Of a stretch of DNA of 64,000 bases, positions 33,023-44,149 are shown piece after piece (the first letter of the stretch is position 1; every line of letters starts with the position of its first letter). This DNA comes from Hippasteria phrygiana (Eukaryota; Echinodermata; Asteroidea; Valvatida; Goniasteridae): the NCBI GenBank assembly GCA_037893225.1, contig JAZGUH010000026.1, forward strand, positions 1,364,001-1,428,000, given 5' to 3'. Under the pieces are notes generated by a model. The model was not told where the DNA came from. It did no database searches and worked only from the letters and a program-made list of their open reading frames with translations. The position numbers and the translations under genes were made by a program.

Positions 33023-34747
33023 CTAATCAATTGCGAAAAAAAATATGAGAAAGAAACATTATTTTCAAAAGTAAATGTCTGAAACGGACGTCGGTGATTA
33101 GGATGGAAATAAAGCAATCAGATTGGAGCATGTCTTGTCAATACGAAAGTATCACTCTAAAAACCACAAACTAGCACTCAATATTCAAATTATGTTACAC
33201 CTGCAATAATTACACATTCAGACGGGGTCCTATTTTGATATTTCATCCTGATACATTGCATGGACTTGACAAGATATTCTTTCAATCTCTTTTAAAAATG
33301 TGTTTCAACATGCAAAAGATAAATCTGCGCTCCAAGTACCTACATGTAGATAAGAATTTAAACCCAGGGTTCTAAAAATCAACAGTAAGTGGGTGAACAA
33401 TCACCTTAAACTTGGGGGTAACTTTTTTTTAACCACCCTGTAATTACCTGTTATTCTGTCCAGCTTGTATTTATTTGTATGCCAGAATAAACATTCCTCC
33501 GAGAACATGTGGCGTTTCCTCCATTCTCTCCTGACATCGAAGTGTGCGTTTTCTTGGTGGCTCTCCTACATTGTCCTACATCTCCTACATCTTGGACTGG
33601 AACTTGCTGGTTCAATTTTGTTCCCTCATCTGCAAAATGACAAGGAAAGAAAAAAGTTGATTCAACATATTTTACTACATACAAATGTATTGACAAACTT
33701 TGGGGAAAATAGGGTCGGTAGGTACATGTACATGTACATGTAGGGACAAACAAATTTGAATTTGTTTTTATTTTCACTTGTAAGTGTAGTTCCTTATCCG
33801 AAAGTCAAAATATAATTAATAGAGTAAGGGCTACCCTCCTATACTTATAACTATCACAGCCTATCAAAAAACTCTAAACACCAACTCTCACAGTTTGTGT
33901 GTGCTTCAATCTGTCATTTGATAGGTTTTGATCTGTACAACAACTGGGTCGATTTTGGCCAGGTGCACAGGGGTTAAACTATTGGGGTAAACAAATTAGA
34001 GTGAAATGACAATTGATGGTAAATGAATTTTTTTTTTTTTGGGGGGGATCCAGGCTCTATGTTTTTTACTTGAATATTTTAAGTCTTTATTGAATTACAC
34101 TTGACAAAACCAAATATTGTAGTTTTGGGTATACCCATTCTAGTCAAAAAATGTAAAGAGGAACAATTTTGATCACTGAAAAGATTTGGAATTTTGTCGA
34201 CAGTTTCATTATGCGTAGTCTGCTTCCAAGAGTTTAGTGTACACTTGGGCTAAAATGACCCCCTATTGCTCCCATCATACACCACGATAAACATGCCATG
34301 ACCTCAGCAGTACAGGGGTCTATTGTACTATAGTGCAATGAAAAAATACACCCCAAAACAAGTGGAAGGGCCTTTCACCTTTCAAGTTAGTAGGGTTGGT
34401 CGGGAAATATAATGCCCTTTTTGTATTACTGTACAAAGACAAATTTAGGATGGTTTTAATTTGTACTTGAAAAAAATAACCATTTAAAACATAAAATTGG
34501 GTCGGTCAGGCCCCTTTAAAAAGGCAGTATATTAAAGTCTAAAGTGATGGCCGGATATGGAACTCTTTCCTATTAAAAAGACAGCAGATAAAAATTCAAA
34601 CCAATGCAAAAAAAAAACACTTCCTTAACACGACATTCTCTATTAAAGACATTCGCACAGTTACCCACATCGTCGGTGGGAAAAATAGAAAAATATAATT
34701 TAGAAGGTTCAAATATTAAAAAGACTGTACATGTATATTGAAACTTT
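33023..34747. other. No recognisable gene
   Basis: No convincing exon. TACATGTA repeats at 33723-33741, a T run at 34029-34040 and scattered AT-rich sequence. Confidence 0.5.
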
Positions 34748-35123
34748 AGAAAGATTTTACTTAAAAACGCCCCACCAAAATCGGTCAAAATAACCAACCC
34801 TCATTGATTACAACTGTCTAAACATGTGGCACAACCTGTTATTTAAAGATTTATGTCGGCAAAATCTGTAAAAAATTAGGAAGAAATCAACATGTATGTG
34901 AACACTGAATGACTTTTAGCCTACATGGTGCCAAGAACTTCTAACACAGAAAACACAAACTTTCTTCCCCTATATTGCACTAAAATGTCCCAACAAAATT
35001 CTCAAAATTCAAGCAAGGTTGTGCCAAGTGTTCATACAATTCTGAACACAAATGGATGGTTATTTTCCAAGATTTGGTGTTCCTGACCGATTTTGGTGGG
35101 GGGTATTAAAGTAAAATCTTTCC
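34748..35123. mobile_element. 376-bp inverted-repeat element, copy 1
   Basis: Left AGAAAGATTTTACTTAAAAA then CCCCACCAAAATCGGTCA is mirrored by TGACCGATTTTGGTGGGG then TATTAAAGTAAAATCTTTCC. Inverted ends extend to about 70 bp with mismatches. A second copy lies at 36809-37196. Confidence 0.7.
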
Positions 35124-36000
35124 GGTCCCAGTTACTCGGACTAAATCATGACAATAATGGAAAATGTTCATGATCAGTAAGCGCATGTTTATCAAAATAA
35201 AATGTCCATTTTAAGCTTATAAATTGCATTTTTGTACCCACCTAGAGCGGAAGTTTTGCTTTCCTTTCTCTCTTATTTTGCTGATGTCACAGAAGCGCTG
35301 CTAACAACTGTAGTGATAGCCGATCAATGCATGATTCTACATCACGAAAATCAATACCCAACTTCGTGGCGGTCTCGGTGACAATTTCACTCTCTTTGCA
35401 GTCGAATTTCAGCCACATTGTTGCAAAATCGACAAATCGTTTTCAGTTGTCATTACGAAATGTAATAAAATTGGTTTTGGCTGAAGGAACGACATGCATT
35501 ACGCAAAATTTGGACGAAAATGCGGCAGCATTCGCCGTGGCAGTGTTATCCACGGGCGCCGCCATTTTAGTCTTCAACCACATAATACGGCGATCGCGAT
35601 TGGTCAATTGCTTTTACGGCTCATCGTACTCTTGTAACAATGCTGCTGATTGGCTGAACGTATGAACTCAACATCCACGTTCACGCAATTTGAAAACAGA
35701 AAATTAGAGAAAGTATTCGTTTTTACGGCTTAATGTGCAATTTTTATCAATGGGGATAATCAATTTCAAGATTTCTAACATTTTTTACGAATTATTAGCT
35801 ATGAATTAAGTTGTCCCCAGCATTGTTGCACGAAACAACAGCTTTAAATGGGATGTATTGCGGCCTATGGTTGGAAAGCTTTTTTAAAAGTAGAATATAA
35901 AGATTTACATAACTATCCGTTCAAATTGCGTGGTTTTTGTTAAATTTCGTGACAAATAACGGTCCGCCATTTTGTAGAACCAAATTTTTGACTCCACAAA
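35124..36000. other. Noncoding stretch with CCAAT and YY1-like words
   Basis: Frame 35327-35665 (112 codons) has a hydrophobic alanine-rich segment but no recognised motif. GATTGGTCAATTGC and TGATTGGCTG (inverted CCAAT) and GCCGCCATTTTAG lie at 35560-35655 and could mark a promoter. At 35958-36012, ACGGTCCGCCATTTTGT is followed by its reverse complement. Confidence 0.35.
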
Positions 36001-36094
36001 ATGGCGGACCGTGTTCACCAGTCGTATTTCCAGTCGCATCTGGTTGAAGTACGTTCTGTTGATCCATTTTTATGTACTGTGGCACGGCTATGGC

Positions 36095-36440
36095 AAGCCA
36101 AAGCGGAATTAATTCAAAACACCGTTTTTCTTGCAAGAACAAAAAAAACCATTCAAGATAAACGCAAAATTATCATGCAAGACCAAAATTATCATGCAAA
36201 ATCAAAATTTTCAAGCAAGATCAGAATTTTCATGCAAGATCAAAATTTTCATGCAAGATCAAAATTTTCATGCAAGATCAGAATTTAATTCATGCAAGAT
36301 CAAAATTTTCCTGCAAGATCAAAATGTTCATGCAAGACCAACATTTCTATGCAAGACCTAAATTTCAATGCAAGACCAAATTTATCATGCAAGACCTAAA
36401 TTTTCGTGCAAGACCAAAATAAATCGGGCAGACCAAAAAA
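36095..36440 (+). repeat. 19-bp minisatellite element, copy 1
   Basis: After GGCAAGCCAAAGCGGAATTA and TTGCAAGAAC, about 14 degenerate units of CATGCAAGATCAAAATTTT follow. Because 19 is not a multiple of 3, all frames read HARSKFSCKIRIFMQDQNF-like repeats, a repeat product and not a protein. The inverted counterpart lies at 41060-41375. Confidence 0.8.
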
Positions 36441-36674
36441 AATTAAAAATCGGGCAAGAACCTCGTCCCCAGGGGCTTATTTTATTAATATATCGTTTCC
36501 AAAACTCGCTACCCAGCCCCGGACTCGTATCGATACATGTATCTCGATTCAATCATGTTGCACAATCTGCTAAAGGAAAAGTGTTTCCTTGTACTGAAGC
36601 GTCAAGAAACAAGGTGACACTAACTGGACAGCAATTTAGCCGAAATCGATCGTGCAGTAGCGGCGACTGTGGAT

Positions 36675-36703
36675 GTCACGGAATGTCACGGAATGTCACG
36701 GGA
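36675..36703. repeat. GTCACGGAAT short tandem repeat
   Basis: Three units in a row. Confidence 0.8.
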
Positions 36704-36808
36704 CTGTCGATGTCCCGTCCGTATTGACAGGCGCTGGGTTTCATCTGGAATGATAAGCTCGATCTGTTTTCCTTCCTCCATGGCTCCGTACTATTCACTG
36801 CAGGGAAC

Positions 36809-37196
36809 GGAAAGATTTTACTTTAATACCACCCCCCCCCCCCCCCCCCCCCCCACTAAAATCGGTCAGGAATAGCAAAATCTTAGAAAATAACCAACCC
36901 TCCTTGATCATAACTATGGCACAACCTGTTATTTCAAGATTTAGGCCCATGTCAGTAGAATCTGTAAAAATGAGGCAGAAATTATATGTACATGTATGTA
37001 AACAATTCCTTCATGCGTTGAGTGTGCCAAAAACATTTAACACCGAAAACGCAACCTTAATTTCTTCTCCTTTATTGCACGAAAATATCCCAACTAAATT
37101 CTCTAAATTAAAGGTTGTGCCAATACAATTCTGAACAGAAATGGTTCATTTTAGATTTGCTGTTTCAGACTGATTTTGGTGGGGGGGTGGGGGGGG
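36809..37196. mobile_element. Inverted-repeat element, copy 2
   Basis: Same order as 34748-35123, with a C23 run (36832-36854) at the left end and a G-rich right end, so both ends are altered by homopolymer growth. Confidence 0.65.
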
Positions 37197-38176
37197 GGAG
37201 GGGAGTTGCCAGACAGTTGCCAGACAGACTAATCGCCCCTTGTAAAATCACGCCTGTATTACAAGGGTGTTAGATTGAGTATGAAACTACTCTTGTGACG
37301 TCACTCTATTCAGAAAAGTGTCGATTCTTTTTCAAGAATGTACAGTTAAGTTAATTGACTTAATTCATCCCATACCTCAAAGTATTAGTAACAATGGACA
37401 CGTTTTGTTCCCTGTAAATCTTGACATTAGGTGAAAGGGACGTAGTTTAAGTCGGAGAAACGACTCAAAAGGTGGACATTCTTTGATTGGAATGGGCTCG
37501 GATGCTTTGCGTCCTCGCCCATTCCAATCAAAGAATGTCCACTTTATTGTCATTTCTCCTTAACATATTTATCATTTTGATCATTTCAACAATGTCTACA
37601 AAAATATAATCCATCCATTTATTGAATATATCTTAAAAGTGGTATTTCTCAAATTTCACATGCTGCTCATACAGCTCATCATGGAATGGACAATAATAAA
37701 TGTTATTACATAAATTTGTTAACTTTTGTCAGAAATTTCTTTATTTTTATCTTATTAATTGTAATACTAACTGAAACAAGAAATTAGATAGTGGAAAGTG
37801 CTTTTAGGTATTGGATTTAGCAATTTTTTTTACTCCTTTCAGTCTCTACACGGAACTTCACTTCCAACAGCTATTTGAAAAAAATTGGGCATTGACCAAT
37901 ATAAATTTTTTAAACATTTTTTAGAGAATAGATTGCCACAGTCCACTGTTGTTCTCAAACCTTACAGTTCCAGGTAAAGAATGGCAGTATTAAGTTATAA
38001 AACAGTCACCGATATTCAAAACATCGTGAACATCACATTGTATTATTCAAGGCTTTTTGAGGTCCATAAAGGAACAAGACTGAAGAATGAGAGGCTCTAT
38101 ATTGCGTAATGGTTGATGGTCCATCGGATGGCACATTAAGAAAGCGATCCCTTGGTAGTACTTGCATCTGGTCGCG
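37197..38176. other. No gene; one perfect hairpin
   Basis: AT-rich. The only structure of note is the 26-bp stem at 37472-37542, listed separately. Confidence 0.5.
37472..37542. repeat. Perfect 26-bp hairpin with 19-base loop
   Basis: GTGGACATTCTTTGATTGGA then ATGGGC at 37472-37497, exact reverse complement at 37517-37542. Confidence 0.9.
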
Positions 38177-38180
38177 TTAA

Positions 38181-38853
38181 GCCCCAGTCCCACTAGGACC
38201 TGCGATTTCCCGCAACCAGTTCAGTCGTGCGACAAGGCCGGTCATGGGTAGTCGTGAATATTTCCTGCAAATTGAGCCTAGCAGTCACATTGTAAGACCA
38301 GTCGTGCGACCTGTAGAAGACTTGTTTCCGACTGATAGCAGCATTAATCGCACGACTACCCAAGACTACGTAGTACGTACGAGTGGTAAGGTCCTGTCGC
38401 ACGACTGGCTACGACCAATCGTACGACTATTCGTACGACTATTCGTACGACTTGTCGTGGAGTTGCACGACTAGTCTTGTTTGATCGTGCATCTAGTCGT
38501 GCAATCAGGTCTAAGTGCACGACAAGTCGTGCCAGTAGTCGTGGAAAGTCGTGCGACTGTTGTACGACAGGAGAATCCTACGATCAGCCACGACAATGAA
38601 GGACCACCCAAGACTTGTCCCACGACCATCGCACGACAAATGACTAGGCTGCGACAAGATAGAACTAATTCAGTCGCAGCCAGGTTTTTAAACAGTTTAT
38701 AAACCTGTCTGCGACTGATTTCGGTCTTGCGAATATCCAAGACCACCCACGACCACCGAAGACTTGTGGCACGACTTTTCTAAGATTGCCTGCGATTTCC
38801 TGTCGCAGCTTGTCGTAAGTTGTCGTACATGTAACTCCTAGTGGGACTAGGGC
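38181..38853. mobile_element. 673-bp MITE with TTAA target duplication
   Basis: TTAA at 38177-38180 and 38854-38857. Ends GCCCCAGTCCCACTAGGA and, reverse-complemented, GCCCTAGTCCCACTAGGA. The interior is full of GTCGTGCGAC, CGTACGAC and TGCGACAG words on both strands. TTAA fits piggyBac or Kolobok. ORFs inside have no transposase motif. Confidence 0.8.
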
Positions 38854-38857
38854 TTAA

Positions 38858-41059
38858 AGTAATGAAAGACACTTTCTCAGAAGAAAATGACTTTAGCTCC
38901 AATGTCTGCTCAAAATCCAAGTAGCTTCATCAGTGCCGACTCATCAGTGAAATTCAACAAGGCATAAGTACAACATGCAACATAGAAAGCCAAAAAAATT
39001 GCCTTGACTCAACAAATAAGGTCACAGTAAAATCAAGTTGCCTTTCTTCCTTGATAAATGAATGGAGTGCCCAGTCGATCCAGTCCTCAGTGAAATCTAA
39101 AAAGGCGAGCACAAAAGATTATTTTCCTACATCAGATAAAAATCCAGTTTCTTCTGCCTTGATCATGCTGGTGGAGTTTCTATGGGCCCTTTGAAATTTG
39201 AAGATCCTTTCCTTTAGTGACTGGTGGTAGACCCTTCCCTCGACCCTCGTGCTGAAAAAAAGGAAAACAATAATAAAATACATGTAAAGTGAATATTTAG
39301 GATGATTGGATCCTTCTCTCAGATGTTGATATAGTCTGCTAATATCTTTAGGATGTCCTGATTAAGGCCCATTAACGAAATTTATTGGGAAATGTTAAAC
39401 TTGTCAGGCAAATTCATTGGAAACAATTTGCTAGAACATGTCAAGTTGTGCAAAATCAAACCAACCAACGAGTTTTTAAAGGGGGGGGGGGGGGGGGGGG
39501 GGTGGTGGTTAAAGGACACAACAGTTTGGCTCATCATTTTTGGAATTATCTAATATATTTAACGGAAGGTAGGCAGCATCCTGCCGTTGCTTTTTCCATA
39601 TTACTTCTATGATGGTCAGTCATTATAGATATGTTGAAAAGGAAAAAAAAACATGAATTTGAACCAGTTTTTGTGGTAAACTCTGCAGCGTCTTTTTGTG
39701 TGCACAGTGCATGAAAATTGTGTTCTTATTCTTGCTAGTAGCCAATGGGAAAATTGGGCTTCTTTCTATAAGGCTTCGGTAGGAGCCCTATCCATAGTTT
39801 AGGGGTAATATCGACTAAACGATTGGTGTGGGTGGCTAGCTGGATTTGGAGATTAATGACATCAGTGGCGTAAGTATGGGGGGAGGGGGAGCACAGGGGG
39901 CACGTGCCCCCCCACCAGAGGTCCGTGCCCCCCCCCCCCCCCCCGGTTGCCCCAATCCCCCCATTTGAAATTTCGGTAATTGTTACGTTTAGGACCCCGT
40001 TCTATATAAGAGAACGAAGGAGACAGTTTATGTTTCGGAACTTACCTCAATATTTTGCGATGATAAAGGCAGGAAAAGTCACTCTGTGTGCTTGAAATCA
40101 TCTAAATAGTTCGCTAAGATATCATGTTGAATATGAGCAAGCTTAATTTTGTGGAAAGAGGGCATGGTTTTGATTTATGAGGGAAATTATGGGGTAAAAC
40201 GGCAATGTCTCTGACTGCAAAAAAAAGTAGAAGTGTCACATTTTCTTTGAAAGTGCATTTTAAAATTACAACAAACATGAGTTTAGGCTATTAAAATCTG
40301 AAGAAAAAAAGACTGCTCTAACCTGCAAAAGTCACTTTGGTACTGTAAAGTCATCTGCAAAAAACAGTTTTGAACGGAACTCATCAAAAAAATAGGTGTC
40401 CTATAAAAGGTAACGATTACCGAAATTTCGAATTGCACACAAACAATACATCTGTTGCCATTCGTTTCCCCCTAATTGGTGCACCCCCAGGCATGCCAGG
40501 TCCCCCCTACAATTTTACAAATTCAACCTTTACGCCGCTGCCTCACATAACCTACCTACCTCCATGATATGATGTACATGAATACATGGGACCGAGTCTT
40601 CGTTGCATGCAGTTTGGGAAATCAACCAAAACATGTATTACTATTACTGCATCAATCTAAATATACGGAATTCGAAGAAATAACCCCGCTTTCAATTTTC
40701 ATTTTGCTTGCTCACCTGACATATCCCCCCCATGCAGAAGCTAGCTGGCGATTCGCAATAGGGCCCGCGATTCGCCCGATAGAGCTGCCTGTGGCTATTG
40801 TATGGCTCCCAGACGTCATATACACACGATGAACTGCGCCAGACTAGTAACTTTTCAGCCTCTTTCCGTTAAAAGAAATAAATATTTTTCTAATTATTCA
40901 GCGTTTAGTGCTCATTAACAAACAAGATTCACAAAAAACAACTAGTCCTATCTCTGATACTTATTTCTATTAAACGAACCAAAAAGAAATCATCCTACTT
41001 AGGTACATAATGAAGGGGTCTTTTTGCGCCTCGACCCACGGCCGGCCTAATCACGTGAT
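38858..41059. other. No recognisable gene; C/G runs
   Basis: It contains G22 (39481-39502) and C17 (39928-39944), and a CAGTGGCGTAAGTATGGGGG segment at 39864 that resembles the start of a hAT-type MITE whose other end I could not find. Frames near 39385 and 40370-40832 have no recognised motif. Confidence 0.45.
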
Positions 41060-41375
41060 AGTCACGTGCATCTTGCACGAACATTTTGGTCTTGCCCGAT
41101 TTTTGTTAGTCTTGCACGAAAATTTTTGTCTTGCATGATAAATTTGGTCTTGCATTGAAATTTAGGTCTTGCATTGAAATTTAGGTCTTGCATTGAAATT
41201 TAGGTCTTGCATGATAATTTTGTTCTTGCGTGATAATTTTGTTCTTGCATGATAATTTTGGTCTTGCATGATAATTTTGGTCTTGCATGATAATTTTGCG
41301 TTTATCTTGAATGTTTTTTTTGTTCTTGCAAGAAAACCGGTGTTTTGAATTAATTCCGCTTTGGCTTGCCATACA
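41060..41375 (-). repeat. 19-bp minisatellite element, copy 2 (inverted)
   Basis: Reverse complement of the repeat at 36095-36440, including the flanking TTAATTCCGCTTTGGCTTGC then C. Units read GGTCTTGCATGATAATTTT, about 13 copies. Confidence 0.8.
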
Positions 41376-42336
41376 CGGCGCGCAGCACCAGCGATATGTG
41401 TCGCGAGGTAGAGAATTGTACCTGGCGATCATCTGATAGGTTCACAAGGCCACTGGCTGCGGCGCCAGCCTAAAGACTCTTACAGCGTATTTTGCGCATT
41501 ATTTAGACGGTGGTATTTACTACTGGAAATAAGTCTATTTTTCGCGGGTCAGATGTCAGGAGTCAGCGGCCAATTTTTTGTTTTGTAATCACTACTCACT
41601 AATTACAACACATTATACGTGTTTTTTTTGCATGAACAACTCTTATAAGACAAGGAACATTTCCAAACAGCAAAATTTCATGACATTTCAAGGCAATGTG
41701 AGTAGTGTGTTGGGTCTTAAGTGGACTCATTAGCATAATTAAAGGAAAAACAAAAGGCACCTAAGAATCTTTAGCGGACTCATTAGCATAAAATCAAAAA
41801 GAAAATATAAAAAAAAAAAAAAAAAAAAAACAACATAAGGAACCTAAAAATCTTGAATAGGAATCTCTATAGGACAGCGTAGGACCTAGGAATCTCTATA
41901 GGACTCATTTACATGAGCCTGATGCTAAGAATCTCTATAAGACAGTATAGGACCTAGAAATTTCTACCGGACAGCACATATGAATTGTGAGAGCCTGGAA
42001 ATCTCCATAGGACTACATGTGAATGGGTGAGCCTAAAAATCTTAATAGAACAGCATATGAATTGTTGGAATCTTTAAAAGAACATTAACAAAATACAAAA
42101 AAAAATACAAAACAAATATTTAATTGAAAATTACCAAACAAAACTTGGAAAAATTTAAATAAAAATGGGTCTGTTTGTAGAACAAGTTAGATCAACCCCA
42201 TTCGTGTGGGAGGGGTGTTGCGTAAGCGAATTCGACAATGATTTGCCAACAGACTATTTTATGGAATCGTATTTAAAGAATGAGTTTTGAGGTTATTGGA
42301 ATTTTAGAAATGACTTTTTAGCGTCAAAGTGAAGAA

Positions 42337-42830
42337 TCAACCCAGAAATAAGATGCCACAGAGCAATGGGAACATATCAGCATGTGCAATGGAACAATTA
42401 ACACGCAAGATTTGTTGGGAATGACTCACGTCACCTTCGTAGTCTATTGTGCAATCGCGCGAATGGGTTTTACGTGTGCAGACATGTACCAGTTTGTACC
42501 GATCATAATGTCTGTGGTGGCTGAAAATATGAAAACATACGTTTTGTCTTAAAAGTTGTGGTAGTGGAACACTCACCGGTGAGCAGCATATATACAGTCC
42601 GACACTGCAGAGATATTCACGGTAAATTCCAGAGAGCAAGTTATAACCCATACGTCCTATTATGGTCAGGACCGGAGTGATGGTCAGCCCCACAAATTGG
42701 TCGCACCGATATTCCTCATATCTTATCAGTTGCAATACCAGATGCACAGAGGATATCCGGCCACACTGCCGCCAGAACAAAGCAAGTAAAACTGTAGATG
42801 CTGCGTACGCGATACAAACACCGCGTATAG
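42337..42830 (-). other. Open reading frame conserved in both palindrome arms (left copy)
   Basis: An open stretch of about 165 codons without a clear ATG, mirrored at 57240-57733 with a single amino-acid difference (E here, K there, in the context DYxGDVSHS). It has a hydrophobic start (GVCIAYAASTVLLALFW) and several cysteines. A good donor (CCG then GTGAGT) and a pyrimidine-rich acceptor (TTTTCATATTTTCAG) lie 56 bp apart in it, but joining them puts a stop in frame. I do not recognise it. Identity of the arms alone explains its conservation. Confidence 0.25.
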
Positions 42831-43570
42831 CTCACTGTTATGTATGGCCGTATTGCGTTACAAGTCTGCACCCTCCGTGTTGTACATACATGTACATGCC
42901 GAGCTGGATAGCCTTGGTGGTTCGATAAAGTTTAATCCCCAGATAAAAGCATCCGTTAAAGACGGTTTTGGGTATTCACGCATACACCTCGTTATGGGGA
43001 CAATTTCTTTTGTTTGAAAAAATCTGAGCGAATTGTGGGGACATTTTCTGTCCCCATAACGTTTTGGGTGTTCAGTACAGGGGTCTAGAGGTAAATTGGG
43101 GTTAGGGTTATATGAAAGAAAATGGAGAGAAATACATATTAGGCTGATGTTGAAAATTTTGGGTCGAAAGAATTATCAGGGTTTGAGTATAGAGAGATTT
43201 TCCTTAAGCACACGAACCCTACGGGATGTCCCCATAACCCAATGTGGGAAAAGTATGTATAACCTTCATTGTGTATGGTTTCGTCCAAGGATCACTAGAG
43301 CCACGGTTACCTATGCTGAGCGTGCCGTACTTGTTTATAATAAGATAGCTGATGAACTTACGTAATTCCTTAATCGGCAGCTAGGCAATTAAATTATTAC
43401 CCTGCTCGACCTAATAGACGGTGCGATTATTGTACAAACACAAATGCTAAACTATGGCCTTGGTGATTGTCCACAAAGCAAACGGGCAGGGATAGACGGA
43501 CTTAATGAGGTATACATGTACCTCCATGACGGACTCTGTTAACCGTCATTTTGAAATAAAACTTAACTAA

Positions 43571-43605
43571 ATGTATTTATTTATTTATTTATTTATTTTC
43601 TTTTT
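43571..43605. repeat. (TTTA)n microsatellite, left arm
   Basis: About seven TTTA units; mirrored at 56490-56513 with a slightly different length. Confidence 0.85.
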
Positions 43606-44149
43606 TTACAAACTTCATCGTCCTTTCTATATTTTTTCTTTAAAATGGAAGAACATTGTGTACAGTCCGTCAAATTTACATGATGCGTTATGGAAACATT
43701 CACCGATTCATATCATAACATTAGTTTCTTTGTTTCGTTATAAAAAAAACGTCCAAGGTGAGGGACAAAGTGTGAATTTTTCAGTCGACTTTCAGCTACT
43801 TCTTCTATACACGTGTTGGCTTAATCGATCACCTCGGTTCTTTAGCATACCTTTTCTAACGAGTAGGCCTATCCGCTATATGTACACACTTCTGTGTGTG
43901 TAAACAACATTGCGTAAGAGCTACCAGCAAAATGATCCCTTTATTTGTTATTGTGACGTGACACGACCATACAAGGCCAAAGAAAGGAATAAACTCGTAT
44001 AAACAAGATGTTTTCTGTCTACGTTAAGATTGTTGCTCCTAAATTTCTTTGTTTCATCGGACTGGGAAGTACAAAGTGAGCCATGTAACGTAAAGTAAGC
44101 GTGCAAAAGGTTCACGTAAAAAATTAAAACATAAAACGCAAAACTAGAA

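Noticed and set aside
35327..35665. Host gene exon near CCAAT and GCCGCCATTTT words
   Set aside because: The 112-codon frame has no recognised motif and no clear splice sites; promoter words alone are too common.
36131..36361. Glutamine/lysine-rich repeat protein (HARSKF, MQDQN)
   Set aside because: All three frames give the same 19-residue motif because the 19-bp unit cycles through frames. No independent coding evidence.
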